This document shows positions 1-6,925 of a stretch of DNA of 13,142 nucleotides, one piece after another. Within the stretch, counting starts at the first letter, position 1, and each line of letters starts with the position of its first letter. The notes under the pieces were generated by a model that saw nothing but the letters and a program-made list of their open reading frames with translations, searched no databases and had not been told where the DNA came from. Origin of the DNA: Pseudomonadota bacterium (GTDB lineage: Bacteria > Pseudomonadota > Alphaproteobacteria > Sphingomonadales > Sphingomonadaceae); the NCBI GenBank assembly GCA_023423775.1, contig JAFAEZ010000093.1, positions 1-13,142 on the forward strand. Reading direction: 5' to 3'. A program made the translations under genes and the position numbers.

Positions 1-197
1 GCCATGGGCGGGGCGGCCGACGGCTGGGTCGGGGCGGGCGTCGCCGGCTGGACCGGCGGCGGCAGCGCCATGGGGTCGCCGAAGCCGGGCGGCAGCAGCG
101 ATTCCGGGGTCTGGGCGTTCTGGCCGATAGCCGGGATGGCGGCGGCAAAGGCGGCGACGCCGCCCAGCGCCAGGATCTTACTGCGCCAGCGCTTCAT
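1..197 (-). CDS. Secreted Pro/Ala-rich hypothetical protein (N-terminal 65 residues, partial)
   Basis: I do not recognise the family. The visible 65 residues begin MKRWRSKILALGG, giving a positively charged start, then a hydrophobic Ala-rich stretch (about residues 8-24) that looks like a Sec signal peptide with cleavage near residue 25. A short segment ESLLPPGFGDP (32-42) follows, then a low-complexity Pro/Ala/Gln run typical of a periplasmic linker. The gene continues past base 1. Its ATG (195-197) lies inside the 3' end of the preceding small-protein gene, an overlap of 20 bp counting that gene's stop, so the two are probably translationally coupled. The mature domain is outside the window, so no function is inferred. 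Confidence 0.6.
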   Translation of the reverse strand, partial: MKRWRSKILALGGVAAFAAAIPAIGQNAQTPESLLPPGFGDPMALPPPVQPATPAPTQPSAAPPM

Positions 198-354
198 TCG
201 TCACGTCTTGCTCGATGCGCTGCGGAGCGACCTCGGTGTCGCGCATGGCGAGGTAGACCAGGCCGGCCACGATCAGGACGAGCAGGACCAGGAGGATCAT
301 CGGCATCGGCGAACGACGCCGCCGGGGGGCGGAAAGGGACGAGTACTTAGCCAT
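178..354 (-). CDS. Small single-pass membrane protein, 58 residues, hypothetical
   Basis: Function unknown. The protein starts MAKYSSLSAPRRRRSPMP, a basic N-terminus (RRRR at 11-14) expected to stay cytoplasmic. One strongly hydrophobic segment follows (about 19-41, rich in Leu/Val/Ile), then a short polar tail of about 17 residues that would face the periplasm. The ATG at 352-354 is preferred over a GTG six codons upstream (370-372) because the purine run AAAAGG lies just before it and the extra residues add nothing. The stop (TAA, 178-180) overlaps the next secreted-protein gene, suggesting a two-gene unit whose products may act together at the inner membrane or periplasm. It is divergent from aroK with a gap under 50 bp, so the promoters must be packed tightly or overlap. 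Confidence 0.62.
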   Translation of the reverse strand: MAKYSSLSAPRRRRSPMPMILLVLLVLIVAGLVYLAMRDTEVAPQRIEQDVTNEALAQ

Positions 355-401
355 GCCGGCCTTTTGCCCCACCTCACCCGCTTATGTATAGCCCTGCCTT
401 G

Positions 402-965
402 ATGGCTTCCTCTCTTCCCCGCCCCGACCGGTCGATCGTCCTCGTCGGTCTGATGGGGGTCGGCAAATCGACGATCGGCAAAAGGCTCGCCCGCCGGCTC
501 GGGCTCGACTTCGTCGATTCCGACGACGAGATCGAGCGCGCCGCCGACCATTCGATCACCGAAATCTTCGATCGCTTCGGCGAACCCAGCTTTCGCGACG
601 GCGAGCGCCGCGTCATCGCCCGGCTGGTCGGCGGGACGCCCAAGGTGATCGCCACCGGCGGCGGCGCGTTCGTCGATCCCGCCACCCGCGCCATGATCCT
701 CGAGCGCTGCATCGCCATCTGGCTCGACGCCGACATCGACACTCTGGCCGATCGCGTTTCGCGTCGCGACCACCGTCCGCTGCTGCGCGACAAGGATCCG
801 AAAGCGGTGCTGCGCGCGCTCGCCGAGGCCCGCAATCCGGTCTACGCCGAGGCGCATCTCCACGTCCGCAGCCAGGCCTCGCCGCACGACCGCGCGGTCG
901 ATCAGATCATCGCGGCGCTGGCGCAGCGGGCGCCGGGCCCGAACCCGGCGCCTCCGCTGCGATAG
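402..965 (+). CDS. aroK: Shikimate kinase
   Basis: This cytoplasmic enzyme phosphorylates the 3-OH of shikimate with ATP in the chorismate (aromatic amino acid) pathway. With the ATG at 402 it has 187 residues, close to the family's 170-190. The Walker A loop GLMGVGKST is at 16-24, the shikimate-binding acidic DSDDEIE at 39-45 with D41, FRDGE at 64-68 with R65, and the GGG loop at 86-88. The lid RPLL is at 125-128 with R125, and ARNPVY at 143-148 supplies R144. All expected ligand residues are present. An in-frame ATG at 384 would add six residues. Neither start has a Shine-Dalgarno, and TATAGC at 387-392 could be a -10 box giving a leaderless message from about 402. The last 59 bp, coding a Pro/Ala-rich tail, overlap the convergent antiporter gene. 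The usual alphaproteobacterial partner aroB is not adjacent. Confidence 0.95.
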   Translation: MASSLPRPDRSIVLVGLMGVGKSTIGKRLARRLGLDFVDSDDEIERAADHSITEIFDRFGEPSFRDGERRVIARLVGGTPKVIATGGGAFVDPATRAMILERCIAIWLDADIDTLADRVSRRDHRPLLRDKDPKAVLRALAEARNPVYAEAHLHVRSQASPHDRAVDQIIAALAQRAPGPNPAPPLR

Positions 966-2724
966 GATTGTCGGGTCGGAACATCATGTCCTGGCTGGCG
1001 TGGAGATCGCCGGTTTCGCTCTGGCTCGCGAGTCGCTCGGTGTCCCGCCGCCGATATTCGTGCTCGACCCGCGCCGCCTCCTCGTCGCCGACGAAGCGCG
1101 CCAGCGCGTCCCGCCCCATATGCACGGCCGATTCGAAGAGCTCGCGATAGGTCCCGGCGACGTCGAGCCGGCCGATATCCATCAGGTGGATCCGGTCATA
1201 GGCGCGGACATAGACCGACGCCTGCGGGAAAGCCTCCAGGATCGGTTCGAGCTTGGCCGCGGTGAGGCTGTTGCCGTCGATGCAGAATAACAGGCTCTGC
1301 GCCTCCCCCGCCCCGGCCGCGCGCAGCAGGTCGATCCGCATACCATCGCCATAATAGACCTTGGACCCGAAGTCCCCCGCCAGCTCGATCTGGCTCGGCT
1401 TGGAATCGACCAGGGTGACGGTGATCCCCTTGGCCATCAGCATCTGCGCCACGGTCTGGCCGAAGCGGCCGTAACCGATGACGATGGCGCGCGTCTCGGG
1501 CGACGTTTCAGGGCCCTCGAGCGCCTGGCCCGCGGATCGCCCGGAGCGCCGGTCGAACCAGTCGTTGAACATCATCAGGAACGGCGTCGACGCCATCGAA
1601 ACCGTGACGATCGCGCTGAACAGGCTCGCTGCCTCGGGCGCGATCAGCCGCGCCGCCTGCGCCGCGCCGAACAAAACGAAGGCGAACTCGCCGCCCTGGC
1701 TGAGCAGCAAGCCCAGCTTCAGCGCGGGCCGCGATTCGATGCCGAACGCGCGCGCGAGCCCGAACAGGACGATCGCCTTGGCGGCGATCAGCGCGCCCGC
1801 CATCCCCAGCACGAACAAGGGCCGCTCGGCGATCGCGCCGAGATCGAGCATCATGCCGACCGCGACGAAGAACATGCCGAGCAGGATCGATCGGAACGGC
1901 TCGATGTCGACCTCGAGCTCGTGACGATAAGGCGAATCGGCCAGCATCACCCCAGCGATGAACGCGCCCAGGGCGGTGGAGAGGCTCAGCGACTGCATCA
2001 CCGCCGCCGCGGCGAGCACTGTGAACAGCCCGGCGACGACGAACAATTCGCGCTCGCTCACCCGGCCGACGATCCGGAACAACGGATTGATCAGATAGCG
2101 CCCGGCGAGCACGAGCCCGACGATCGCCCCCACCGTATAGAGGCCGAGCTGCCAGCCCGGCGCGCTCCCCGGCTGCGCCGGCACGCGCGAGAGCGCCGCG
2201 ATGATCGTGATCAAAGGCACGATCGAAAGGTCCTGGAAGAGCAGGATCGAGAAGGTTCGCTCGCCGTTGCGCGTGTTGATCGTTCCGTCCGACCGGAGGC
2301 TCGGCAGCACCTGCGCGGTCGACGACAAAGCCAGCGGCAGACCGATCGCCAGCGAGGCCTGCCAGGTGAAGCCGGTAATGGCATAGACCAGGGCCGCCAG
2401 CACGAGCCCGCTCGCCACCACCTGGAGCAGGCCCAGCCCGAAAATGTCGTGCTTCAGCCGCCACAGCCGGCTGGGATGCAGTTCGAGCCCGACCAGGAAG
2501 AGCAGCAGGACGATGCCGAAATCGGCGATGTGGAGCAGGCTTTCGCCGGCCGTCACCCAGCCGAACCCGTGCGGCCCGACCAGCGCGCCGGCGATCAGAT
2601 AGCCAAGCACCGCGCCGAGGCCGAGCCGGCGGAACAAGGTCACGAACAGCAAGGCGGCGCCAAGCATGATCACGCCGTCGCGCAGGACCAGGGAGGCCGT
2701 ATGCGCGGCGGCCTGGGCTTCCAT
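907..2724 (-). CDS. CPA2-family monovalent cation:proton antiporter with RCK domain (KefB/YbaL type)
   Basis: A 605-residue inner-membrane protein predicted to exchange K+ or Na+ for protons. Residues 15-390 form a Na+/H+ exchanger domain of about 12 hydrophobic segments. Recognisable elements are ALSSTAQVL (132-140), FQDLSIVP (163-170) with D165 in the ion-path position, and LLSQGGEF (340-347). A cytosolic TrkA-N/RCK domain starts near 412 with the dinucleotide loop GYGRFG (417-422) and an acidic D440 after the second strand, favouring NAD(H). The C-terminal 40 or so residues are a polar then Pro/Ala tail. The ATG is one base into the stop of the upstream Fe-S scaffold gene (TGATG), so translation is coupled. 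No KefF/KefG-like ancillary oxidoreductase gene is adjacent, so glutathione gating cannot be assumed. KefB, KefC and YbaL are not distinguishable here. Confidence 0.9.
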   Translation of the reverse strand: MEAQAAAHTASLVLRDGVIMLGAALLFVTLFRRLGLGAVLGYLIAGALVGPHGFGWVTAGESLLHIADFGIVLLLFLVGLELHPSRLWRLKHDIFGLGLLQVVASGLVLAALVYAITGFTWQASLAIGLPLALSSTAQVLPSLRSDGTINTRNGERTFSILLFQDLSIVPLITIIAALSRVPAQPGSAPGWQLGLYTVGAIVGLVLAGRYLINPLFRIVGRVSERELFVVAGLFTVLAAAAVMQSLSLSTALGAFIAGVMLADSPYRHELEVDIEPFRSILLGMFFVAVGMMLDLGAIAERPLFVLGMAGALIAAKAIVLFGLARAFGIESRPALKLGLLLSQGGEFAFVLFGAAQAARLIAPEAASLFSAIVTVSMASTPFLMMFNDWFDRRSGRSAGQALEGPETSPETRAIVIGYGRFGQTVAQMLMAKGITVTLVDSKPSQIELAGDFGSKVYYGDGMRIDLLRAAGAGEAQSLLFCIDGNSLTAAKLEPILEAFPQASVYVRAYDRIHLMDIGRLDVAGTYRELFESAVHMGRDALARFVGDEEAARVEHEYRRRDTERLASQSETGDLHASQDMMFRPDNPIAAEAPGSGPAPAAPAPR

Positions 2725-3149
2725 CAGCCGACGGCCCGCGCCGCGGCTTCCGCGACGGCTTCGAATGGAAGCAGGATCGACGAATGCCGCGCCTTGTACG
2801 GCCGGGCGCGTTCCAGCAGGTCCAGGCCGGGCCAGGCGCCGGGATCGTCCTGCCTGCCGGCAAGGAAGGCGGCCAGCGCGTCGCGCGCTTGCGCAAGCTC
2901 GTCCGCGCTGCGGCCGACGGCATGCGCGCCCATCAAAGCGGCCGAGGCCTGGCCGAGCGCGCAGGCTTTCACCTCCTGGCCGAGCGCCGCCACCCGCCCT
3001 TCCCCGTCGAGCACGACGTCGACCGCGACTCGACTGCCGCAGACCGGCGAACGCTTCTCCACGCTCGCCTGCGGCTGTTCGAGCCGGCGCTGGTGCGGGA
3101 TCGACGCGGCGAGCCGGAGAATGTCGCGATTATAAAGGGCGGTGGTCAC
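2724..3149 (-). CDS. NifU/IscU-type Fe-S cluster assembly scaffold-like protein, two-cysteine variant
   Basis: A 141-residue cytoplasmic protein with the NifU_N/SufU layout: N-terminal YNRDILRLAASIP (6-18), SPVCGSR (35-41) with C37, and KACALGQAS (61-69) with C63 in the usual GxxCxIxxAS position. The last block is YKARHSSILLPFEAV (118-132). In SufU/IscU proteins the last block carries a third cysteine; here S124 occupies that place. The Asp that normally follows the first Cys-Gly is a Ser (S39). It may therefore be a carrier or modulator rather than a full scaffold. The start is GTG (3147-3149) with GGGA just upstream; no ATG fits. It lies 43 bp after cysS and shares one base with the antiporter start. 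Fold assignment is good, while the precise role is uncertain. Confidence 0.8.
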   Translation of the reverse strand: MTTALYNRDILRLAASIPHQRRLEQPQASVEKRSPVCGSRVAVDVVLDGEGRVAALGQEVKACALGQASAALMGAHAVGRSADELAQARDALAAFLAGRQDDPGAWPGLDLLERARPYKARHSSILLPFEAVAEAAARAVG

Positions 3150-3192
3150 CGTCCCGATATAGGCCTCGTCCAGGCGCTTGGCGAGCGGCGGT

Positions 3193-4503
3193 TCAGGCTC
3201 TGCGCCAGGTCGTTCCGGCCGGGCCGTCCTCCAGCAAAATGCCGTCGGCGGCGAGCTGGGCGCGGATCCGGTCCGCCTCGGCGAAATCCCGATTCTTTTT
3301 TGCCGCCGCGCGCGCCTCGATCAGCGCCTCGACCCCGCTGTCGCCCTCGCCCTGGAACCACTGGGTGGCGCCGGCGCCGAGCAGCCCAAGCAAGCCCGCG
3401 CTGGCCCGCAGGGTGGCGGGATCGTCGATCGCCGCCAGCCGCGAGAGTGCCAGCGGCGTATTGAGATCGTCGGCCAGAGCTTCGATCACGGACGGTTCTG
3501 CTTCGCCGGGTTCGGCATCGCCCGCGGCGCGGTAGAGGCGATCGAGCGTCGCCTTGCTCTGGGCGATGAGCTGCGCCGACCATTCCAGCGGCTGGCGATA
3601 ATGGGCCGACAGCAGGGCCAGGCGCAAAGTCTCGCCCTTGTGGCCCTCGCTCAGCAGCTCGCCGACCGTGACGACATTGCCGAGGCTCTTCGACATCTTC
3701 TCGCCGCCGGCCATCGAGAGAAAGCCGTTGTGGAGCCAGTAGCGGGCGAGCGGCGCGCCGTCATGGGCGCAGCGGCTCTGCGCGATCTCGTTCTCGTGAT
3801 GCGGGAAGATGAGGTCGTGCCCGCCCGCATGGATGTCGATCGTCTCGCCGAGATGGCGCTCGATCATCGCCGAGCATTCGATATGCCAGCCCGGCCGGCC
3901 GCGGCCCCACGGGCTGTCCCAGCCGATCACGCCTTCGGGCGAGGGCTTCCACAGCACGAAATCGGCCGGATCCTTCTTGTAGGACGCGACCTCGACGCGG
4001 GCGCCCGCGACCATCGCATCGCGGTCGCGGCGGCCAAGCGCGCCATAATCGAGATCGGAGGGAACGTGGAACAGGACATGGCCGTCCGCCTCATAGGCAT
4101 GGCCGGTCTCGATCAGCCGCGCGATCATCGCGATCATCTCGCCGATATGTTCGGTCGCGCGCGGCATGTAGGTCGTCGGCAGCACCCCGAGCGCGCCCAT
4201 ATCGTCGAGGAAGAGCTGCTCGTAGCGTTCGGTAACGACCGACGGGTCGACGCCCTCGGCGCGGGCGGCGTCGATGATCTTGTCGTCGACGTCGGTGAAG
4301 TTGCGCGCATAGGCGAGGCTGTCGGCGCCATAATGGTGGCGGATCAGCCGGGCGAGCACGTCGAACACGACATAGGGTCGGGCATTGCCGATATGGGCGC
4401 GGTTGTAGACCGTCGGGCCGCAGACATACATCGTCACCCGGCTTGGGTCCGCGGGCTCGAAGTCGCGCTTCGCCCGCGCCATCGTGTCGTGCAGGCGGAT
4501 CAT
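3193..4503 (-). CDS. cysS: Cysteine--tRNA ligase
   Basis: Class I aminoacyl-tRNA synthetase that charges tRNA-Cys in the cytoplasm. The protein has 436 residues. Zinc ligands are C28 (MYVCGPTVY), C210 (GWHIECSAM), H235 and E239 (PHHENE). The HIGH-type signature reads HIGN (37-40) and the second signature KMSKS is intact at 269-273. The C-terminus ends GPAGTTWRR, as in the family. It is about 25 residues shorter than the E. coli enzyme (461); the shortening falls in the helical region around 335-375 between catalytic core and C-terminal domain, so the ends are complete and the gene looks functional. The ATG overlaps the cvpA stop by 4 bp, indicating coupled translation in the radA-cvpA-cysS string. 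The opposite strand is open over this whole gene, which is a composition effect. Confidence 0.97.
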   Translation of the reverse strand: MIRLHDTMARAKRDFEPADPSRVTMYVCGPTVYNRAHIGNARPYVVFDVLARLIRHHYGADSLAYARNFTDVDDKIIDAARAEGVDPSVVTERYEQLFLDDMGALGVLPTTYMPRATEHIGEMIAMIARLIETGHAYEADGHVLFHVPSDLDYGALGRRDRDAMVAGARVEVASYKKDPADFVLWKPSPEGVIGWDSPWGRGRPGWHIECSAMIERHLGETIDIHAGGHDLIFPHHENEIAQSRCAHDGAPLARYWLHNGFLSMAGGEKMSKSLGNVVTVGELLSEGHKGETLRLALLSAHYRQPLEWSAQLIAQSKATLDRLYRAAGDAEPGEAEPSVIEALADDLNTPLALSRLAAIDDPATLRASAGLLGLLGAGATQWFQGEGDSGVEALIEARAAAKKNRDFAEADRIRAQLAADGILLEDGPAGTTWRRA

Positions 4504-5048
4504 CGGCTGCTCGCCTTGTTCTCGCCGATCACCTCGTCCGGCTCACGCTCGCGGCGCGCCTCGACGAAGTCGACGATCGCCCGGCCGCTGGCGTTGAGCA
4601 ACGGATAGGTGCGCGAGGTCGCCATCCATTCGGGCCGTTCCGACGCCTTGCCCCAGATCGTGTCGTAGACGAGGTTCGCGGCGAGATAGAGCAGGGTCGC
4701 GCCGATCAGGCCCTTCAGCGCACCGAAGCCGGCGCCGAGCACGCGGTCGACCGGTCCTATCACCGAGCTGCGCGTGGCGCCGCCGATCCGGCCGGCGATC
4801 AGCTTGCCGGCGACGAAGACGATGCCGAAGATCAGGGCGAAGGCCAGAACCGACGCGCCGGACGGCGTGCCAACCGGCCCCTCCAGCCCGGCGCTGACCG
4901 GCCCGTGGAAGAATTTGAGCGCGACGATCGCGGCGACCCACGCGCCGAGCGAGAGCACCTCGCCGACGAAGCCGCGCAGGAAGCCGAAGAACAGGCCGCC
5001 GCCGACCAGCAGCAGCACGATGATGTCGAAAGCAGTAAGACCAGCCAT
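4500..5048 (-). CDS. cvpA: CvpA family inner-membrane protein
   Basis: A 182-residue protein matching the CvpA (colicin V production) family. Four hydrophobic segments lie at about 7-24, 28-46, 64-86 and 105-126. The family pattern is seen in FDIIVLLLVGGGLFFGFLRGF (from residue 7) and GPVDRVLGAGFGALKG (98-113). A charged cytosolic tail of about 45 residues ends the protein. CvpA proteins are linked in enterobacteria to colicin V export, biofilm formation and envelope stress, but the biochemical activity is not established. An AGGT Shine-Dalgarno sits in the 11-bp gap after radA, and the stop overlaps cysS by 4 bp. The position inside a radA-cysS operon suggests a housekeeping envelope role rather than bacteriocin export. 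Confidence 0.88.
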   Translation of the reverse strand: MAGLTAFDIIVLLLVGGGLFFGFLRGFVGEVLSLGAWVAAIVALKFFHGPVSAGLEGPVGTPSGASVLAFALIFGIVFVAGKLIAGRIGGATRSSVIGPVDRVLGAGFGALKGLIGATLLYLAANLVYDTIWGKASERPEWMATSRTYPLLNASGRAIVDFVEARREREPDEVIGENKASSR

Positions 5049-5059
5049 GGCGACCTGCG

Positions 5060-6433
5060 CTACTGGCGGCCCAGCAGATGGTCAACGAGTTCGCCGAGCG
5101 TGCGGAAGCGGGTGAGGCCGAGCGGGCTCTTCTCGCCGGCGAGCGAAGACGGCACATAGGCCTTCTCGAAGCCGAGCTTGGCCGACTCCTTGAGGCGCAA
5201 GGCGCCGTGCGAGACGGGGCGCAACTCGCCCGACAAGGCCACCTCCCCGAACGCCACCGTCTCGGCCGGGACCGGCCGTTCGGACAAGGCCGAGATCAAA
5301 GCCGCCGCGACCGCAAGATCGGCGGCGGGGTCGCTGACCCGGTAGCCCCCCGCGATGTTCAAATAGACTTCGGCGGTTGAGAAGCTGAGCCCGCAGCGCG
5401 CTTCCAGCACGGCGAGGATCATCGCCAGTCGGCCCGAATCCCAGCCGACCACCGCCCGCCGCGGCGTCGCGCCGCTCGCCAGACGCACGGTCAAAGCCTG
5501 GATCTCGACCAAAACCGGCCGGGTGCCCTCCAGCGCCGGGAAGACGGTCGCGCCCGACACCGCCTCGCCGCGATGGGTGAGGAACAGGGCCGACGGGTTC
5601 GCAACCTCCGACAGTCCTTCTTCCTCCATGGCGAACACGCCGATTTCGTCGGTGCCGCCGAAGCGGTTCTTGGCGGCGCGCAGGATCCGGTACTGGTGGC
5701 TGCGCTCGCCCTCGAAGCTCAGCACCGTATCGACCATATGCTCGAGCACCCGCGGCCCGGCGATGCTGCCGTCCTTGGTGACGTGGCCGACCAGCACCAG
5801 GGCCGTGCCCGATTCCTTGGCGAATCGGATCAGCTCCTGGGCGGAGGCGCGGACCTGGCTCACCGTTCCGGGCGCGCCCTCGATCAGGTCCGAATGCATG
5901 GTCTGGATCGAATCGATGATCAGCAAGGCCGGCGGCGCCCCCTCCCCCATCGTGGTCAGGATGTCGCGCACCGAGGTGGCGGCGGCGAGCTGGACCGGCG
6001 CCTTGCCGAGGCCGAGCCGGCGCGCGCGCAGCCTCACCTGGTCGGCCGCTTCCTCACCGGAAATATAGGCGACCGGCGCACCGCGGCTGGCAAGATTGGC
6101 GGCCGCCTGCAGCAGCAAGGTGGATTTGCCGATGCCGGGATCGCCGCCGATGAGGGTAGCCGAGCCGGCGACGAGGCCGCCGCCGAGCGCCCGGTCGAAC
6201 TCCTTGATGCCGGTAGACATGCGGTCCGGCAGACGCACGTCCGCATCGAGCCCGACCAGCTCGACGGCGCGGCCTCCGGAGCGCAGATCGTGCCGCGCCG
6301 AAAAGGGAGTCACTACCGCCGCCACGTCCTCGACCAGGCTGTTCCATTCGGAACAGTCGCTGCATTGTCCCTGCCAGCGGCTGCTGACCGAGCCGCACGC
6401 CTGGCACACATATCTCTTGCGCGCTTTCGCCAT
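5060..6433 (-). CDS. radA: DNA repair protein RadA (Sms)
   Basis: A 457-residue RecA-family ATPase that, in other bacteria, acts as a hexameric helicase in homologous recombination, extending D-loops and processing branched intermediates. The N-terminal zinc finger has C10/C13 and C24/C27 (CQACG, CSDC). Walker A is GGDPGIGKST (96-105) and Walker B is LLIID (170-174). The RadA-specific KNRFG motif is at 255-259, followed by GTDEIGVF. From about 285 to the end is the Lon protease-like P domain, a DNA-binding scaffold in RadA. Length matches the family (about 455-460). The ATG at 6431-6433 has GAAGG a few bases upstream. It is the first gene of the string radA-cvpA-cysS-NifU-like-antiporter and is divergent from the HPF-like gene. 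Confidence 0.97.
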   Translation of the reverse strand: MAKARKRYVCQACGSVSSRWQGQCSDCSEWNSLVEDVAAVVTPFSARHDLRSGGRAVELVGLDADVRLPDRMSTGIKEFDRALGGGLVAGSATLIGGDPGIGKSTLLLQAAANLASRGAPVAYISGEEAADQVRLRARRLGLGKAPVQLAAATSVRDILTTMGEGAPPALLIIDSIQTMHSDLIEGAPGTVSQVRASAQELIRFAKESGTALVLVGHVTKDGSIAGPRVLEHMVDTVLSFEGERSHQYRILRAAKNRFGGTDEIGVFAMEEEGLSEVANPSALFLTHRGEAVSGATVFPALEGTRPVLVEIQALTVRLASGATPRRAVVGWDSGRLAMILAVLEARCGLSFSTAEVYLNIAGGYRVSDPAADLAVAAALISALSERPVPAETVAFGEVALSGELRPVSHGALRLKESAKLGFEKAYVPSSLAGEKSPLGLTRFRTLGELVDHLLGRQ

Positions 6434-6559
6434 CGCCTTCGACTAGCCGCCCGCCGCCGCTCCATCCAGCCCAATCGCGGCCGCCTGCAGTATTCGCCGC
6501 GGGAACGCCTTCGCCCTCTCCTTCATTGTCCTTGTGAGAACATAAGAAGGAGACCGAAC
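6434..6559. promoter_or_regulatory. Divergent intergenic region between radA operon and HPF-like gene
   Basis: This 126-bp gap must hold the promoter of the minus-strand radA string and that of the plus-strand HPF-like gene. It is rich in GC near radA and more AT-rich over 6520-6550. I could not assign convincing -35/-10 pairs for either direction. No terminator hairpin, strong inverted repeat or GANTC site is visible. The only clear element is the AAGGAG Shine-Dalgarno listed separately. Confidence 0.4.
6547..6552 (+). promoter_or_regulatory. Strong Shine-Dalgarno that decides a TTG start
   Basis: AAGGAG is a near-perfect anti-16S match and is followed after 7 bases by TTG (6560-6562), the point where homology to HPF/RaiA proteins begins. 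No ATG or GTG at a sensible distance fits this site, so TTG is the start. The longer upstream reading frame is antisense to radA and is not used. Confidence 0.8.
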
Positions 6560-6880
6560 TTGTTCATCCAGATCCACACCGACAATCAGGTCGACAGCAA
6601 CGGTGAGCGCGCCGCGGAGATCGAGGAGCGCGTGCGCGAGCGGCTCGGCCGCTTTGAGGAGCGGCTGACCCATGTCGCAATCCACGTCTCGGACGTGAAC
6701 GGACCGCGCGGCGGCAACGACCTGCGCTGCACGCTCGAGGCCCGCGCGAGTGGCCTGCAGCCTGTGGCGGTGACGGAGAACGGAGCGACAGTGGACCGGG
6801 CAATCCTCGGTGCGGCCAACAAGGCGGCGCGCGCTTTGGACCACAGCCTGGGCCGGGCAGCAGGGCGCGCCCGGGCCTGA
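6560..6880 (+). CDS. Short HPF/RaiA-like ribosome-associated protein
   Basis: A 106-residue basic protein. From the TTG start it reads MFIQIHTDNQVDSNGE, followed by a charged helix (17-35), then LTHVAIHVSDVNGPRGGNDLRC (from residue 36), EARASGLQPVAVTE (60-73) and a final helix with DRAILGAANKAARALDHSLGR (from residue 79). This beta-alpha-beta-beta-beta-alpha order and the VxVxLxDxNG..D..C.(M/L)EAR pattern are those of the short HPF/RaiA (sigma-54 modulation) proteins annotated in alphaproteobacteria. HPF relatives bind the 30S decoding region to protect or dimerise idle ribosomes. There is no C-terminal dimerisation domain, so hibernation by 100S formation is not implied. Start choice rests on the AAGGAG site 7 bases upstream. 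The gene is followed after 45 bp by the endonuclease/phosphatase-fold gene on the same strand, probably in one transcript. Confidence 0.82.
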   Translation: MFIQIHTDNQVDSNGERAAEIEERVRERLGRFEERLTHVAIHVSDVNGPRGGNDLRCTLEARASGLQPVAVTENGATVDRAILGAANKAARALDHSLGRAAGRARA

Positions 6881-6895
6881 TCCTTCATTGACGCC

Positions 6896-6909
6896 GGGGC
6901 CGGCGCCCC
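6896..6909 (+). terminator. GC-rich hairpin just before the next start codon (weak terminator or attenuator candidate)
   Basis: GGGGC-CGGC-GCCCC can form a 5-bp all-GC stem with a 4-base loop and is followed by CTTT. It lies between the HPF-like stop and the next gene, ending 4 bases before an ATG (6914) and 16 before the preferred ATG (6926). The U-tract is very short, so partial termination or reduced translation initiation is more likely than full termination. GC-rich genomes make such hairpins often by chance. Confidence 0.3.
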
Positions 6910-6925
6910 CTTTATGCAGGCCGAG

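Noticed and set aside
1508..2923. A 471-codon minus-strand frame in an alternative phase of the antiporter gene
   Set aside because: Arg/Ala/Gly-rich out-of-frame translation overlapping two real genes, with no domain signal.
1921..3135. A 404-codon plus-strand frame opposite the antiporter and NifU-like genes
   Set aside because: Gln/Arg/Glu-rich composition with no motifs, typical of the antisense of a membrane-protein gene.
3178..4608. A 476-codon plus-strand frame open across all of cysS
   Set aside because: It is antisense to a gene with every catalytic motif intact, its product is rich in Arg/Ala/Gly/Asp without recognisable motifs, and GC-rich third positions routinely keep this antisense frame open.
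4500..5048. cvpA as evidence for a colicin V (bacteriocin) system
   Set aside because: No peptide precursor, ABC exporter or immunity gene is nearby; CvpA is widespread as a housekeeping membrane protein.
5573..6559. A long N-terminal extension of the HPF-like protein reading through antisense radA
   Set aside because: Homology begins exactly at TTG 6560, which has its own strong ribosome site; the upstream part is antisense to radA.
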